A stretch of DNA of 64,000 bases from Dastarcus helophoroides (taxonomy: Eukaryota > Arthropoda > Insecta > Coleoptera > Bothrideridae): NCBI GenBank assembly GCA_028583605.1, contig CM053331.1, positions 13,438,857 to 13,502,856 of the forward strand. The letters are read 5' to 3'. Shown here piece after piece: positions 34,670-44,859 of this stretch. A model generated the notes under the pieces. That model was not told where the DNA came from, did no database searches, and saw nothing but the letters and a program-made list of their open reading frames with translations. How positions within the stretch are numbered: the stretch's first letter is position 1; every line of letters begins with the position of its first letter. Both the position numbers and the translations under genes were made by a program.

Positions 34670-36939
34670 TTTTTTAAGTAAGGGAAAATCCGTTAAGGAC
34701 ATCTGGGAAGGTACGTAGATGGTATTGGACTTCGGCTCAAACTACGACTAAAAACCCCTACTTCTTCGGGCCGGGCCCTTGGCTCCCAATCTCTCCGTCG
34801 GAACAGTACGAAATAGTGTTGGAGCACTATTGTAAGCTGTTTTGCCTGAAACATAAGAAACAAACAAAACAAAAATTTCTGAAATGGAAGTCATAGCTTA
34901 GAGGATCATCCTTGGTCTCCTAATCCTGGTTGGGATGTTTGGATCGTAATCCACTGCCTGTCGAACTAGTTTGTTGGGATGCGTTTCCGCTCTCACCATC
35001 TCCCTGGAATTAATTCCCTAAGAAAATCTCTTACCAAAGGTAGTTCGGCTTTCCTATGGAGTTGATTGTTTCTCACAAGCCATGGAGCGTCCATGGCTTG
35101 TCTTAGAAAGACGTTCTGGAACACTTGGAGTTTCTTCATCTGATTATCCGTCGCCTGTGACCAAACTACAGATGCGTAGGTCATCGCTGGTCTTATGATT
35201 GATTTGTATAGTAACACTTTAAGTCCAATGGACAGGTTACTATTTCTACCAATCATCGCTTGCAGCAGCCTCTTCAGCATTTTGGCTTTCTACACTGCAT
35301 AATCGATGTGTGCCTGGATTGTAAGTCTTTTATCAAGAATTACACCTAAATACTTTGCCTGAAGTCTCCAGTCGACGTTTTGCCCATGAACATTTACATG
35401 TCCATATGGTTGGAGTCTTCTTCGGGTGAAAAAGACTGCTTGGGTCTTGTCTGCGTTGATTTGGATTCTCCATTGACCGAAGTAATCTAGTAGACTATCT
35501 GTTGCCTCCTGAAGTCGTCTGGTGACCAACTTTGGACTGTAAGAGTACGCCACCAAAGCTGTGTCGTCGGCATAAGTTGCCAATAAGGTGTGGTCGATTG
35601 TTGGATTGGTTCTCGGGATGTCTGCTGTGAACAGAGAATACAGCAGAGGTGACAAGGCAGAGCTTTGAGGCACCTCAAACTGTAGCCTAAACTGGTTTGA
35701 TAGTTCCTGTCCCACCTTTGCTCTGAATGAGCGCTGGTCCAGAAACGAGCTTAACATTTGGACCATTCTTAGGGGTATTCCAAACTGGTGCATCTTGTAG
35801 ACTAGTCTTTGGTGCCAAACTGTATCAAATGCCATGGAGATCTTGAAGAAAATAGCTCCAACTACCTGGTTCCAGTTCATGCGTTCAGTGATTATTTCAA
35901 ACACTCTCAGCAGCTGGTCTGAGGTAGAGTGCATAGGTTGGAACCCAAATTGTTCCTTTGGAATTATGTCGCGAACGCTGATGATATTCTGAAGATGCTT
36001 CCTCAATATACTTTCCACCACCTTACCCAAGTTGGATAAGAGGCTGATTGGCCTGTAATTTTGGAAAAATTTCCCGTTCTTACTTGGCTTAGGAATGAAG
36101 ATAACGTTTGCAGTCTTCCATCTTGTGGAAAAATACCAGTACTTAAACATGGAATTGACTATTGCCCCAAAGTATTTTACAGCTTGGTGCGGAAGAGACT
36201 TCAGAGCTTGGTTTGGAATTCCGTCTGGACCTGGAGACTTTTTGACGTTTAGCTTGCGCAGAAAGCTTTGGATTTCCTCCTCGTTAGTCGGTTGGATGAC
36301 GTCGTCTTCTTCTGGTACTTCCTCCTGAAGAACTTGAACCTCTTCTTCCACCTCCTCTACGAAGTCTAAGTCCACTTCTTCAAGTGTGGCCTGACAGTGT
36401 CGTTCAAAGGTCTCAGCGAAAGCTGCGGCCTCATCCTGATCTGAGTAAGCCATTCCTTAAGGTCTGTATATCGGTGGGATAAATTTCCTATCTCCTCTTA
36501 GAGTTTTGGCTGTGTGCCAAAAATCTGATGGAGTTTCGAGGTTGCAATTTCTTAGGTGCTCCTAAAACTTAGAAATTTTGTGCTCTCGGAGCTCATACCT
36601 GAACTCGTGGATGAGCCTGTTGACTTCCGCCTTATCTGCTTGCAGATTGATCCGTCTTGGTCTCTTCCTGGTAGGATTTCTCCTTCTAATCAGCTCCACC
36701 AAGTGATTTGGCAGTGGTTCCCTTCCTTCTATACGCCGGAAAGTTTTGGTCGCTGCCAGAATTAAACTGGTGATTTCCAGTCTTTCCACCGCTGCGTTGA
36801 TGTCATCGTTTGTGTTGTCTGTCCAGGCTCTTCCAAGTTTCCTGCTAGATACTCCCTGAACTGTGGCCAGTTTGTTTTCTTGCAGGTCTTTGGAGGCTTG
36901 GGTCCACGATCATCTCCGATCATCATCACTGGGTTGTGG
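34670..36939 (-). mobile_element. 5'-truncated Jockey-like LINE with 11-bp target duplication
   Basis: Bounded by the direct repeat CTGCCTTGCAT at 34659-34669 and 36940-36950. On the - strand the insertion begins at HNPVMMIGDD inside the endonuclease region and ends in a short A-run (T-run at 34670-34676). That combination of 5' truncation, A tail and target duplication identifies a target-primed insertion of 2270 bp. Removing it joins 34658 to 36951, apparently restoring a Penelope-like element. Confidence 0.9.
34993..36939 (-). pseudogene. endonuclease end and reverse transcriptase of a Jockey-like LINE, broken
   Basis: Three frames in - strand order: 36939-36562 (endonuclease end and basic linker), 36453-35290 (387 residues of reverse transcriptase) and 35280-34993 (C terminus). 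Motifs: KSPGPDGIPNQALKSLP (36235), NYRPISLLSNLGKVVE (36056), KEQFGFQPMHSTSDQL (35965), VPQSSALSPLLYSLF (35670) and TYADDTALVAYS (35580) with both catalytic Asp intact. Decay is visible as FKISMAFD where LDLSKAFD-type sequence is usual, SS for the GS of the PQGS motif, and stops or shifts near 36550, 36460 and 35285. The C terminus carries LLYKSIIRPAMTYASVVWSQ. Confidence 0.9.
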
Positions 36940-37229
36940 CTGCCTTGCATATTTGACTCGCAGTAACGTCAACCTGCGCGCATGGATGAGTATGCGTCAA
37001 AATATCAGCATACCGGTATAAGTCTGTGGTGGTCGCGACTTATTATTTGGGAAACGATGTTCCAAGCAACTCGAGTTCAGCTGTATACGAGCAGTTTATA
37101 AAATAAGAACCAAGAGCATCGATTTTTAGGACATAAGCAACTGCTTCCCTTACTACAACTCAAAATTTAAGGATCTGAAGGAAGACTGGATAGTCTTCTT
37201 CTTCTACCTCTTCTTTCTCTTTTGTAAAG

Positions 37230-37560
37230 ACATAGTCTAGTGTTTTCTGTTATAAAGCCTCTTGTGATTCATGCTTTCATGCCATCTCTTAGTTGGTCTG
37301 CCAGGAAGTCTTTCTAATGTAGATTTTTCTTCTTTTGCCCACTTTACCGATCCGTCGTCCTTCATTTTGTTGACATGACCTCTACCGTGTCTTCGTCTTG
37401 ATCTTATAAATATAATAACGTCTTGAATATCTACGTCTTCTCGTAACGTCATTCCTTTAAAGTTCCGCCGCATATGTCAGGACCGGCCTCACAATTGACT
37501 TGTAAATTCGAACTTTACTTTCTATGGACATACTGGAAAGTCTAGCTTATGAAATGCAAT
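37230..37560 (-). pseudogene. C-terminal fragment of a non-LTR reverse transcriptase
   Basis: Reading right to left, SMSIESKVRIYKSIVRPVLTY (about 37535-37475) is the conserved tail that follows the reverse transcriptase fingers, then after a frame change RRRHGRGHVNKMKDDGSVKW and RLPGRPTKRWHES (37400-37260), the GHV..M and PGRP..RW features of the C-terminal zinc-ribbon-like part of RTE-type LINEs. It differs from the Jockey-like LINE next to it. Only about 110 residues remain and at least one frameshift is present. Confidence 0.7.
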
Positions 37561-38165
37561 ATTTTATTTCTGAATAAAATACTAAATTTACAACTACATC
37601 ATTAATATGTACCATATTTTATTTTCAAGGATCATTAAATTCCTGGGACGCTTATTTATTTATTAGCAATTTTTCTTGACTACATTTTGCATTCTGGCTT
37701 TAGCATTAAATTACACGTTGCGAAGAAAATCACGCAACCGATACTCATAATTTTGTAATTACTGTTTTAATTGATTGGTTGCAGGCTAAGTCACATGCAC
37801 GAAGTACCACACATGGCGAATCTTTAGAGTTGAATTTGTTTTGCAGTGAAGTATAAAATAAGAATTAAAAACGCATTTCAATTTCATTGCAAGTTATCAT
37901 CACTGCTTCAAAATAATTCGTTATTCTTCGTTACGGCAACCGCATCGTTTCAGTTCATTTAGATTTCACTTTTGTTTGATTTTTTTTGAAAATGGTTCTT
38001 CAATTATTTTCATCTGTGAAACTGCGCTCTAAAGGCAAATAAACATTTTATTTCATTTATGTAAAATTTCTTGGGAAAACGATTTCTAAGGTATTTTTCT
38101 TTGTAAAACTACGCCCGATAAATAAATTCAAATACTAGTCATTTAAGAAAGTATTTTTTTTTCAG

Positions 38166-38249
38166 TACGGGCGAGTTGACAACATGTTGGTATATCTTGC
38201 TCTCCGGATCTGTGTTCATAGATGGATCGATGTTTTTACCCCGTTCAAG
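38166..38249 (+). CDS. PDZ-GEF: PDZ-GEF, second coding exon
   Basis: An 84-bp exon with perfect splice sites: a T-run plus CAG up to 38165 and GTGAGT from 38250. Its first base completes the Tyr codon left open at 24553; it then reads TGELTTCWYILLSGSVFIDG followed by SMFLPRS and leaves AG for the next exon. This is the beta-strand core of the cyclic-nucleotide-binding-like domain of PDZ-GEF/RAPGEF2/6 proteins; RAPGEF6 has the near-identical CWYILLSGSV. Phase and sequence fit the exon at 24360 exactly, which makes the pairing secure. The next exon should begin with a base completing Ser followed by FGK; I could not find it in the remaining 25.7 kb. Confidence 0.9.
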
Positions 38250-38737
38250 GTGAGTCATTAATTGTTGAAACATTATGCTATTTATTTAGCCAAATTCATA
38301 ACCTTTTATCCTACGCGCCTTTTTACCGACAACATATAGGCACGAATCCCACGCGCATTGCAAAGCAATTGACATTGCCTGAATATGTCTTTGGTCAACA
38401 TTAAAGTGGGATGATGGGATGCTAAAATTGCAAAAGATTAATTAGGCAAAAAAAGTAGGTTGATGAAATAATTGTAATATATACTAACTGTAGTTGATAT
38501 TAGGCTATTTGCGCGAAAACTGTACAACTTCTGTATCTCTATTATTTTTCATCGTATCTCATTATTAAAAAAAGTTATTCATGATTTTTATGGACATTCT
38601 TGTTGTATTATAAAAAAACACTTGAGCATCAGATGCAAGCGCTAAGAGACTCAACTTGATATTGTTTTAATTGGACTGAACATCCATGAAGTAAATATTT
38701 ATGGATTTTGAGAGTACTTCTTATTTTAATTGCAGCG

Positions 38738-38980
38738 AAAGATAATTATGCAGGATCTCCCCCACATAAAATCATTAATTTAAACCACTTATTTGAAAAT
38801 CTTAGCGAAAAAAAAAATCCAAAAAAAATATACTATATTCAACAACAAGGCGCTACTGATCCAATGGTTTACGACTTCAACTCTGATCACGTTATCGTCC
38901 ACTCACCAACTGCAATAACAGGGGAAGCTGGCCAGAGGGAAATATCGCTAAGTAATGTGAAACATTTCTCTTTTCTTTAA
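38738..38980 (+). other. open reading frame of unknown origin after an acceptor-like site
   Basis: TTTTAATTGCAG ends at 38737 and is followed by an 80-codon open frame ending TAA at 38978-38980. The second half (IYYIQQQGATDPMVYDF, HVIVHSPTAITGEAGQREI) looks more protein-like and GC-balanced than its surroundings. Read in the phase left by the PDZ-GEF exon at 38166 it would hit a stop after three residues, so it is not that gene's next exon in a simple way. It may be a relic of a transposon or a processed gene. I do not recognise it. Confidence 0.3.
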
Positions 38981-39240
38981 TCAACCGATATAACGAAAAG
39001 TAAATCAGAAATTCTAAAAAATAAATTTGACGGCTTTTCGCGGAAACGAACCAAACCACAAAATAGTTTTTTTGCTGTAAAAAAAGGACTGTCTCATTTT
39101 AAAACCTAGCACCATCTATTAACCAAAAAATCATTCAGCTGAATGGGTCGGGCAGGTAAAAAACGTGCAGAAGAGACCCAAGTGCTTTGAGCCCTTTCTG
39201 CAAAACAAAAAGTTAATAATATATTCATGTTTTCAAAAGT

Positions 39241-40720
39241 GTAGCTAGAATAGGGCAGGGTACTCCCCCCCCCCTCTGGTTGGAGCAGTCAATCGAAAAT
39301 TCATATTCAACTAGGGAGATTCTTTTCAAAAGTTTCCATTTTTTTCTTTAAAATTCTTTCTTATTTGAGCAACATTTTCTCTAAATATCGACTTTTTTTT
39401 CTAAAAAATTGCCTTTTTTCACAAAATATGTTTTGTTTTTTTGTAATTTCGAAGTTGTTTTTACAATTTTGAAATGTTATCTCAAAAAATTTGCCGGATC
39501 TTTTAATAAAAATGTGAACGTTTTGAAAACTATTTTTTGAAACTTTTCAAATTTTGTATAACGGCAAAAATTCGGGGATTTTTTTTTGAGAATTTCAATA
39601 GTTTTTTTTTTAATCCAACTTTCTGGAAATTCCAACTTGCTTCTCAAAGTTATGACAACCATCTCAATACTGAACAGGGTGGAGTGCTCGTCTCCCTCTG
39701 GCTTAAACACTCAAAAGAAAATAAATATTCAGCCAGTAAATTTCGACTTTCCCAAAATTTGATTCTGAGATATTTCGAATTTTGACTAAATTTGTCCTTG
39801 AAAATTTGATCTTTTTGTCTTAATTTCGATCTATTTTTTTTGAAGAATTTTTTTCAAAGTTTCGTTTTTTTTTAATTCATTTTTGTTTTTTGAAATTTCG
39901 ATTTTTTTTCCAGTTGTTTTTGTAATTACGGCTTTATCTCAACTTTTTGCTTGAAATAGGTCGTTTTCTCAAAATTTAGATTGATTCCAAAAATTGGTCA
40001 TTTTCATAACGAGTATTATCAAAAATTGACTAATTCCCAAATTTTGACTAATTCTCAAAATTTTACATTTTTTCTCAAAATTTCGTATTTTTCTCCAAAT
40101 TCGACTTTTTTTCGGAAGTTGGACTTTTTTTTTTCAAAATTTTCCTTTATTTAAATTTCGGCCTTATTCGGAAAAATCGATTTTTTGATATCTGTGTCAA
40201 AATTTTTCTTGAAAATAGTTTTTTTTTCTTAAAATTTCGACTAGTTTTTAAATTTTTTTTTACATTTTAAGTTTATTTTCCAAATTCGACTTTTTTTCTT
40301 TAAACTGACTTTCTTTGGAAAATTTTGAATTTTTTCTTCATTTCCAAGTTTTTATCAAAATCTTGATCTTTTTTTTTGAGATTTCGCTTTTTTTTTCTTA
40401 ACAATAGGTTTTTTTTAAAAATGTCGACCTTTTAGAATTTGAATCTTCAGAAATTTTGACTGGATTTTGAGACTTGGGCATTTATAAAGTTTCTTTCTTA
40501 AAGTTTGAATTTTATCCCAAATTTTGATATTTAACATTTCTAGAAATTCTGCATTTTTTATCGAAATTCATCTTTTTGGAATTGATTCTCAAAGTTTTAC
40601 TTTTCAAATTTGTATTCCGGAAAACTGTTTCAGATTCTCCCAAACTAAGATTATATCCAAAAAAGAGCAAATAGCCTTTCTCTATTTTCCATGTAAATAA
40701 ATGCAAAATTTGACATCGAC
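39241..40720. repeat. degenerate AT-rich repeat block (T-rich polarity) with a head sequence
   Basis: Starts with GTAGCTAGAATAGGGCAGGGT, ten C (39265-39274) and TGGTTGGAGCAGTCAATCGAAAATTCATATTCAACTAGG (broken here in words), similar to the heads at 18195 and 39672. The body has TTTTCTCAAAATTTCG and TTCGACTTTTTT words up to about 40720. Confidence 0.65.
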
Positions 40721-40742
40721 GACAGATTCATATAAAGATAGA

Positions 40743-41744
40743 TACACCCTGATATATCAAATATGAACCGGAATTTCTATCATGTCTTCGTGAGGGCATC
40801 GAGAGTGTGCGCATACTCCTAGACATGTAAGGTGGGGATAACACGTGATTTTCTGCGCTCAAGTGAATTCCTTTCTCGCAGTTCGTCAGTTGTAAATGAA
40901 AAAAGTGAGCAAGAGGTTCATCAGCACGTTGCGCAGCACATTATTATTAAATTTCTTGCCGTTGAAGATGTAAAGCCCGCCGAAATTCTTCGTAGACTAG
41001 AAGTAGTGTTTGGGGATACTTGTTTAAAGAAAACTCAAGTGTATGAATTTCACAAAAAATGTTTGGAAGGACGAAATCAAGTTGAAAATTAACCCCATTC
41101 CCGTCGTTCTCAGACCAGTGTGACTGAGGACAAGAATAACGTTGTTCAAGGCCGTTTAACTGTTGGTGAAATTGCAGCTCAGATAGGGATAAGCTTTGGG
41201 AGTGCTCAATACATCATTACGGATTAGCGAGGGTTCGAAATATTTTTGCCAGGAGGGTACATCGTCTTTTGACTGAAGAACAGAAACCGATTTTCTGCAT
41301 GAACGTCATACGGTTAATGCTGCCTAGTAATGCCAACTATTGGATGAAGCAAAACGTGCATATCGCCAGAAGAGGCGCCAATTTTCGGTCAGCCAATCTG
41401 ACACATCAATAATTAGAGAAAAAGCACTGGGCAACATTAGAACACCCTCTTTGTAGTCCCCTCTAGTCACCACGCGATTATCATATGTTTGTGCCACTAA
41501 AAGAAGCTCTAGAAGGTAAGCGATTCCGTGATGATGCTGCTATTGAGACATTTGTGTGCAATTGGCTGCAAACACGTCTCCCTTCTTTTTATGACGATGG
41601 CATTAAAAAACTCCCAATCCGTTAAGAAAAATGCATAACAAAATCAGGAGATTATGTAGAAATAATAGTTAATAACTTTCGTGTGTATCTTATACCAATA
41701 AATTTTAAAAACAAAGTCCGGTTCATATTTGATTCACCCTCGTA
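40743..41744 (+). mobile_element. decayed mariner element with internal deletion
   Basis: Left end TACACCCTGATATATCAAATATGAACCGG and inverted right end TACGAGGGTGAATCAAATATGAACCGG (written in words ATCAAATATGAACCGG) agree over the inner 16 bases, with TA at both borders (40743 and 41743). About 1.0 kb, shorter than a full mariner, because the catalytic core of the transposase has been lost. Confidence 0.8.
40832..41690 (+). pseudogene. mariner transposase remnant
   Basis: The N-terminal helix-turn-helix part is readable: IIIKFLAVEDVKPAEILRRL and CLKKTQVYEFHKKCLEGRNQ (40941-41080), stop at 41090-41092, then a second DNA-binding module with RLTVGEIAAQIGISFGSAQY (41155-41215). After 41220 frames change and the segment with the first two catalytic Asp is missing. 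The tail recovers in other frames at about 41440-41640 with SPRDYHMF.PLKEALEGKRF and WLQTRLPSFYDDGIKKLPIR. Both modules are DNA-binding in mariner proteins; without the core it is inactive. Confidence 0.8.
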
Positions 41745-42149
41745 GCTGGAAATTCGCTAGGCAACTAAATATAAATGATCGCCTCAACGAGTTTAACAAA
41801 ACATAATTCTGCAACCTGCACGAACACTTTAAAGCTGCATTTATCCGAACCAGTTTTATAAATGAAAAAGTATGTTTGACCGACGGCACTATCTATCACT
41901 ATCTCACAATAATGTACTAATTAAAATTGGAGACAGATTGAAACAAAACAAATTGATCCACCAATTTCACAATTTAGCTTCAATTTTAAACAGTTTTCCG
42001 TTGCCTTAAAGGCAATCATTCATTTAAATCCACAGTTCATTTTTCATTTCATTCCATACCAATTTTGTCTTACCTCTACCTCTTTTCATCTCCTTAGCGG
42101 AGAATTTCCAAAAATCCTCTCTTCGCTTACCAAGTACATAGGTCATGAC
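41745..42149. other. non-coding stretch, nothing recognised
   Basis: AT-rich sequence between the mariner and the first fold-back element; no gene or repeat identified. Confidence 0.4.
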
Positions 42150-42283
42150 AAATTGATATAAAAATTTTGTCCCCTGAAACCAAGAAGATGATAGCTTGGC
42201 TAGCGAAATGCTTTAGAGCAACTGTTGTTGTGTTTTTTTCATCGTTCTTGTTTTCAGGGGACAAGATTTGCATATCAATTTTT
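42150..42283. repeat. fold-back element, copy A
   Basis: AAATTGATATAAAAATTTTG then TCCCCTGAAACCAAGAA on the left (from 42150) pair with TTCTTGTTTTCAGGGGAC and AAGATTTGCATATCAATTT on the right (to 42283). The middle contains GATGATAGCTTGGCTAGCGAAATGC. It is one of three related hairpins (also 44687 and 50788). The two overlapping opposite frames here (42127-42321 -, 42167-42364 +) arise from the palindrome. Confidence 0.8.
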
Positions 42284-42780
42284 GAAGATAACCACGTACC
42301 AACGGTCATGAAAGGAAACAACTCTCTCAGCTCATATGTTTGTAACTGTGTTGCATATTTTTAACAAGTACCCATTTAGGAATGTAAGTCCATATTTTAT
42401 GTGCACGTATTCCTTACATTTATTACCCCTTTGTTGCTAATGCTTCAGGCAACGAGGCAACGTTATAAGCAGTGTCCTTAATTAAAATTCTTGCTTATTA
42501 TTTCCCTCTTTGAAAGTTTTACATCGCACGTGAGATTTAATTGTTAATTACGTGTTTTTAATAACCTGTTTCCCGTTCACGATCGTACCTCACTGTTTGA
42601 GTATCTATCACATGTACATGTATGTACCTTCCAGCCAATTGTAGTTTATGGTGAACATTTCAACCAGGATTGTACTCTTCGTTAGCCTTCGTTTGAAGAA
42701 TTCGTTTTAACCACGATTGCAAGAGAATCATAATTAGTATAATTAATAATTATTTGATTGATGTTAAATATACCGATTAC
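42284..42780. other. non-coding stretch, nothing recognised
   Basis: AT-rich apparently unique sequence with the short direct word CATGTACATGTATGTACC at 42610; no gene found. Confidence 0.4.
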
Positions 42781-43860
42781 CATCTAAATTTTGACTGTAA
42801 AGAAAAAGATTGCAATTTCAGAATATTTTCTTTGCCAAAGCGACCTCAATGTTTAGAATGTAATCTCTAGAGTTCGACTTTAATCTTGTATTTCAAAATA
42901 TACGATACATTTCAAATTTAAACTCACAATGTTGGAATAGATCTCGATATTTCTACATTTATTTAGAAACCCTTAGTCTTTTTCTCTAGAAATATCGATT
43001 TTAGAAGTAAATTTTTACCTTCAAAGCCAACATTTTGGGAGTAATTTTGACATTTCGAAATCAAAGACAAAATTAGATATAAGGTTGAAATTAACAATTT
43101 TTAAAAGAAGTTTTCATTTTGAATTTGTAATTAAGATTATTTTGTCAACATTTTGGACTTTTCGACGTTTCCAATTCAGAATGCATTCCCAAGTCCCACA
43201 CGCATTAATTGATGATTGGGTTTTACGTTTTATTCGGGCAACCCTATTTAGAAACCTAACTAGAATTCCATTGTTTAAAGTTTTAGGAAGAAACATATTG
43301 AATCTGGAAATATTGAGGTGTTGAAATTTAGAAAAAAAAAATTAAAAGGAAGAGAACCAAATCAGGAAGTTTTGAATTTCAATCCAACTTTTTTGTTGGA
43401 ATTGAAAGTAAACATCTTGAGTCTAAATTGACAGAAAATCAAGATTTATAAAAAAACAGTTGAAGTAAAGTTTACGTTTTCGTAAAAATTTCGTAATTGA
43501 TTTTGAAGAACAAACAAAATTTTCAAAAAAGCATAATGTAGAGTATAAAGTGTAACATTTGGAAAAAAGTAAGAAACTAAAATTATAAATGCAGAACTTT
43601 GGGGAAGAAAATTTCAAAATTTCGAATAAAAGAAAAAACCAAAATCGTAAAAAAAGGTCTCGAGCGCAAAAAATCGAAATTTCGATATTAGAAAGTCATT
43701 TTTTCAAATTCCAACTTGAAATATCAGAAAAAAGGGAAACATTTCAAGTTCAAACTAGAAAAAAATCAAAATTTTGGAAAAAAAAAGAAATTTATACACA
43801 TGTGTTCACAATGAACTTGACACTATTGCTAATATTCTTATTATTAAAGATATGACTTCA
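42780..43860. repeat. degenerate AT-rich repeat block (mostly A-rich polarity)
   Basis: Weak before 43320 and dense from there to 43790 (CAAAATTTTGGAAAAAAA, TTTCGAATAAAAG). A less AT-rich insert at 43165-43260 resembles 53630-53690 (GAAACCTAA..A.GAATTCC), so another dispersed repeat may be present. Confidence 0.5.
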
Positions 43861-43861
43861 A

Positions 43862-43990
43862 TTAAATTAGCAAAGTTATGTATTTTTTAACACTGACTAT
43901 TATGTTGATACCAAAAAAGAAAACAATTAAACATTTGAATTTTATCACAAAGTAACCGTTTTTTAAATGAAACACCATGTATATTTTATA
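43862..43990. repeat. diverged copy of the repeat at 13910; possible DNA-element end
   Basis: TTAAATTAGCAAAGTTATGTATTTTTTAACACTGA matches 13911-13955 (given here in parts), and the segment ends with TAAATGAAACACCATGTATA, a word resembling the terminal ACAGGGTGTTTCATTTAA of many insect Tc1/mariner-like repeats. Confidence 0.4.
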
Positions 43991-44084
43991 TTTTTATGAA
44001 AGATAAGGTAATTTAGAATAATGATGGTTATTATCAATTTTTTTCTAATTGTAAGGTTAATGATAAGAGAGCTAAGAGAACTAA

Positions 44085-44560
44085 AACGTATATCGAAATA
44101 ATTAAAGCAGTAACATCGATGTACCAAGACAAAAGAACTAGAGTGAAAACAAGATATGGTTTAACAACAGGGTTCTAGGTCACAGGGTTGTTGCATATCC
44201 CCAAGCCTATTTAAAATCTACTTAGAAAGTGCATTGGGAAACTGGTAACGAAAATGCAGTAGCATGGGGTTACCAATAGACGACGATACTACATTATATA
44301 CGCTCTCATCTGCGGTCGACCAAGTGGTAGTTGCTCAGGACATCGATAATATGAAGTACATGATACGAATACTTATGGAAGTCAATATTAAAAAGACCGA
44401 ATATACATACGTACGTTGGGGGACAGCAAAAGGACCCGAAACTGGCGACTGGACACATTTTCAACCACTGTAAAAGCTATAAATATATGAGTACGAGGAT
44501 ATCTAGAAACTGGATGAGACAATATCGGAAAGAAATATCCAAGGAACAGGAACGTAGCCA
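44085..44560 (+). pseudogene. reverse transcriptase fragment of a non-LTR retrotransposon
   Basis: SMYQDKRTRVKTRYGLTTGF (44115-44175) matches the segment just before the catalytic box, and DQVVVAQDIDNMKYMIRIL (44318-44375) plus KKTEYTYVRW (44390) match the region around and after it. The catalytic Asp pair itself appears as SSAVDQ and is degraded. Stops at 44175, 44470 and others break it. The wording fits RTE-like or R2-like LINEs seen in insects; clade not certain. It may be the same family as the fragment at 52707. Confidence 0.65.
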
Positions 44561-44580
44561 GGATTTTCTTTGCCCCCCCC
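44553..44580. repeat. CGTAGCCAGG motif with a C8 run
   Basis: CGTAGCCAGGATTTTCTTTG followed by eight C. Compare 843-878. Probably the end of a dispersed repeat inserted in or beside the LINE fragment. Confidence 0.3.
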
Positions 44581-44686
44581 TTTATGTTAGAGACACATAA
44601 ACTTCTTCGAAATGAGCAATATTGCAATTAAATTAATTTAAAGAAAAAGTTGAGTTTTGGTGGTCCTTGGTTATCTTAAAAAATTA

Positions 44687-44795
44687 AAATACGAAACTTG
44701 TCCCCTGAAACCAAGAAAGATTAAAAAACATGTTAGGGCAACCTTTGTTGTGTTTTTTAATCTTTCTTGATTTCAAGGGACAAGTTTTGTATTTC
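44687..44795. repeat. fold-back element, copy B
   Basis: AAAATACGAAACTTGTCCCC / GGGACAAGTTTTGTATTTC and ACCAAGAAAGATTAAAAAACA / TGTTTTTTAATCTTTCTTG pair as an inverted repeat of about 45 nt around a short centre (TGTTAGGGCAACCTTTGTTG). It is a shorter version of copy C at 50788. Confidence 0.85.
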
Positions 44796-44859
44796 AAAAA
44801 GTTGAGTTAAATCAATAAACGTCTTTGTCTTTTACTTAGTGCTCATTTTTTACTTTTGC

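Larger units (their letters stand above)
24554..38165 (+). other. 13.6-kb PDZ-GEF intron filled with transposable elements
   Basis: Donor GTAAGT at 24554, acceptor TTTTTTTTTTCAG ending 38165. The intron interrupts the cyclic-nucleotide-binding-like domain after the first base pair of a Tyr codon (phase 2). It contains the LINE pieces, minisatellite, mariner-like and hAT elements and Penelope-like fragment listed separately; 24560-25420 and 37560-38150 are AT-rich and apparently unique. Confidence 0.8.

Noticed and set aside
38738..38980. Third PDZ-GEF exon
   Set aside because: Joined to 38249 in the required phase it gives a stop after three residues and lacks the expected Phe-Gly-Lys continuation.
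42127..42364. Pair of overlapping frames as antisense gene pair
   Set aside because: They arise from the inverted arms of the fold-back element, whose two strands are nearly the same sequence.
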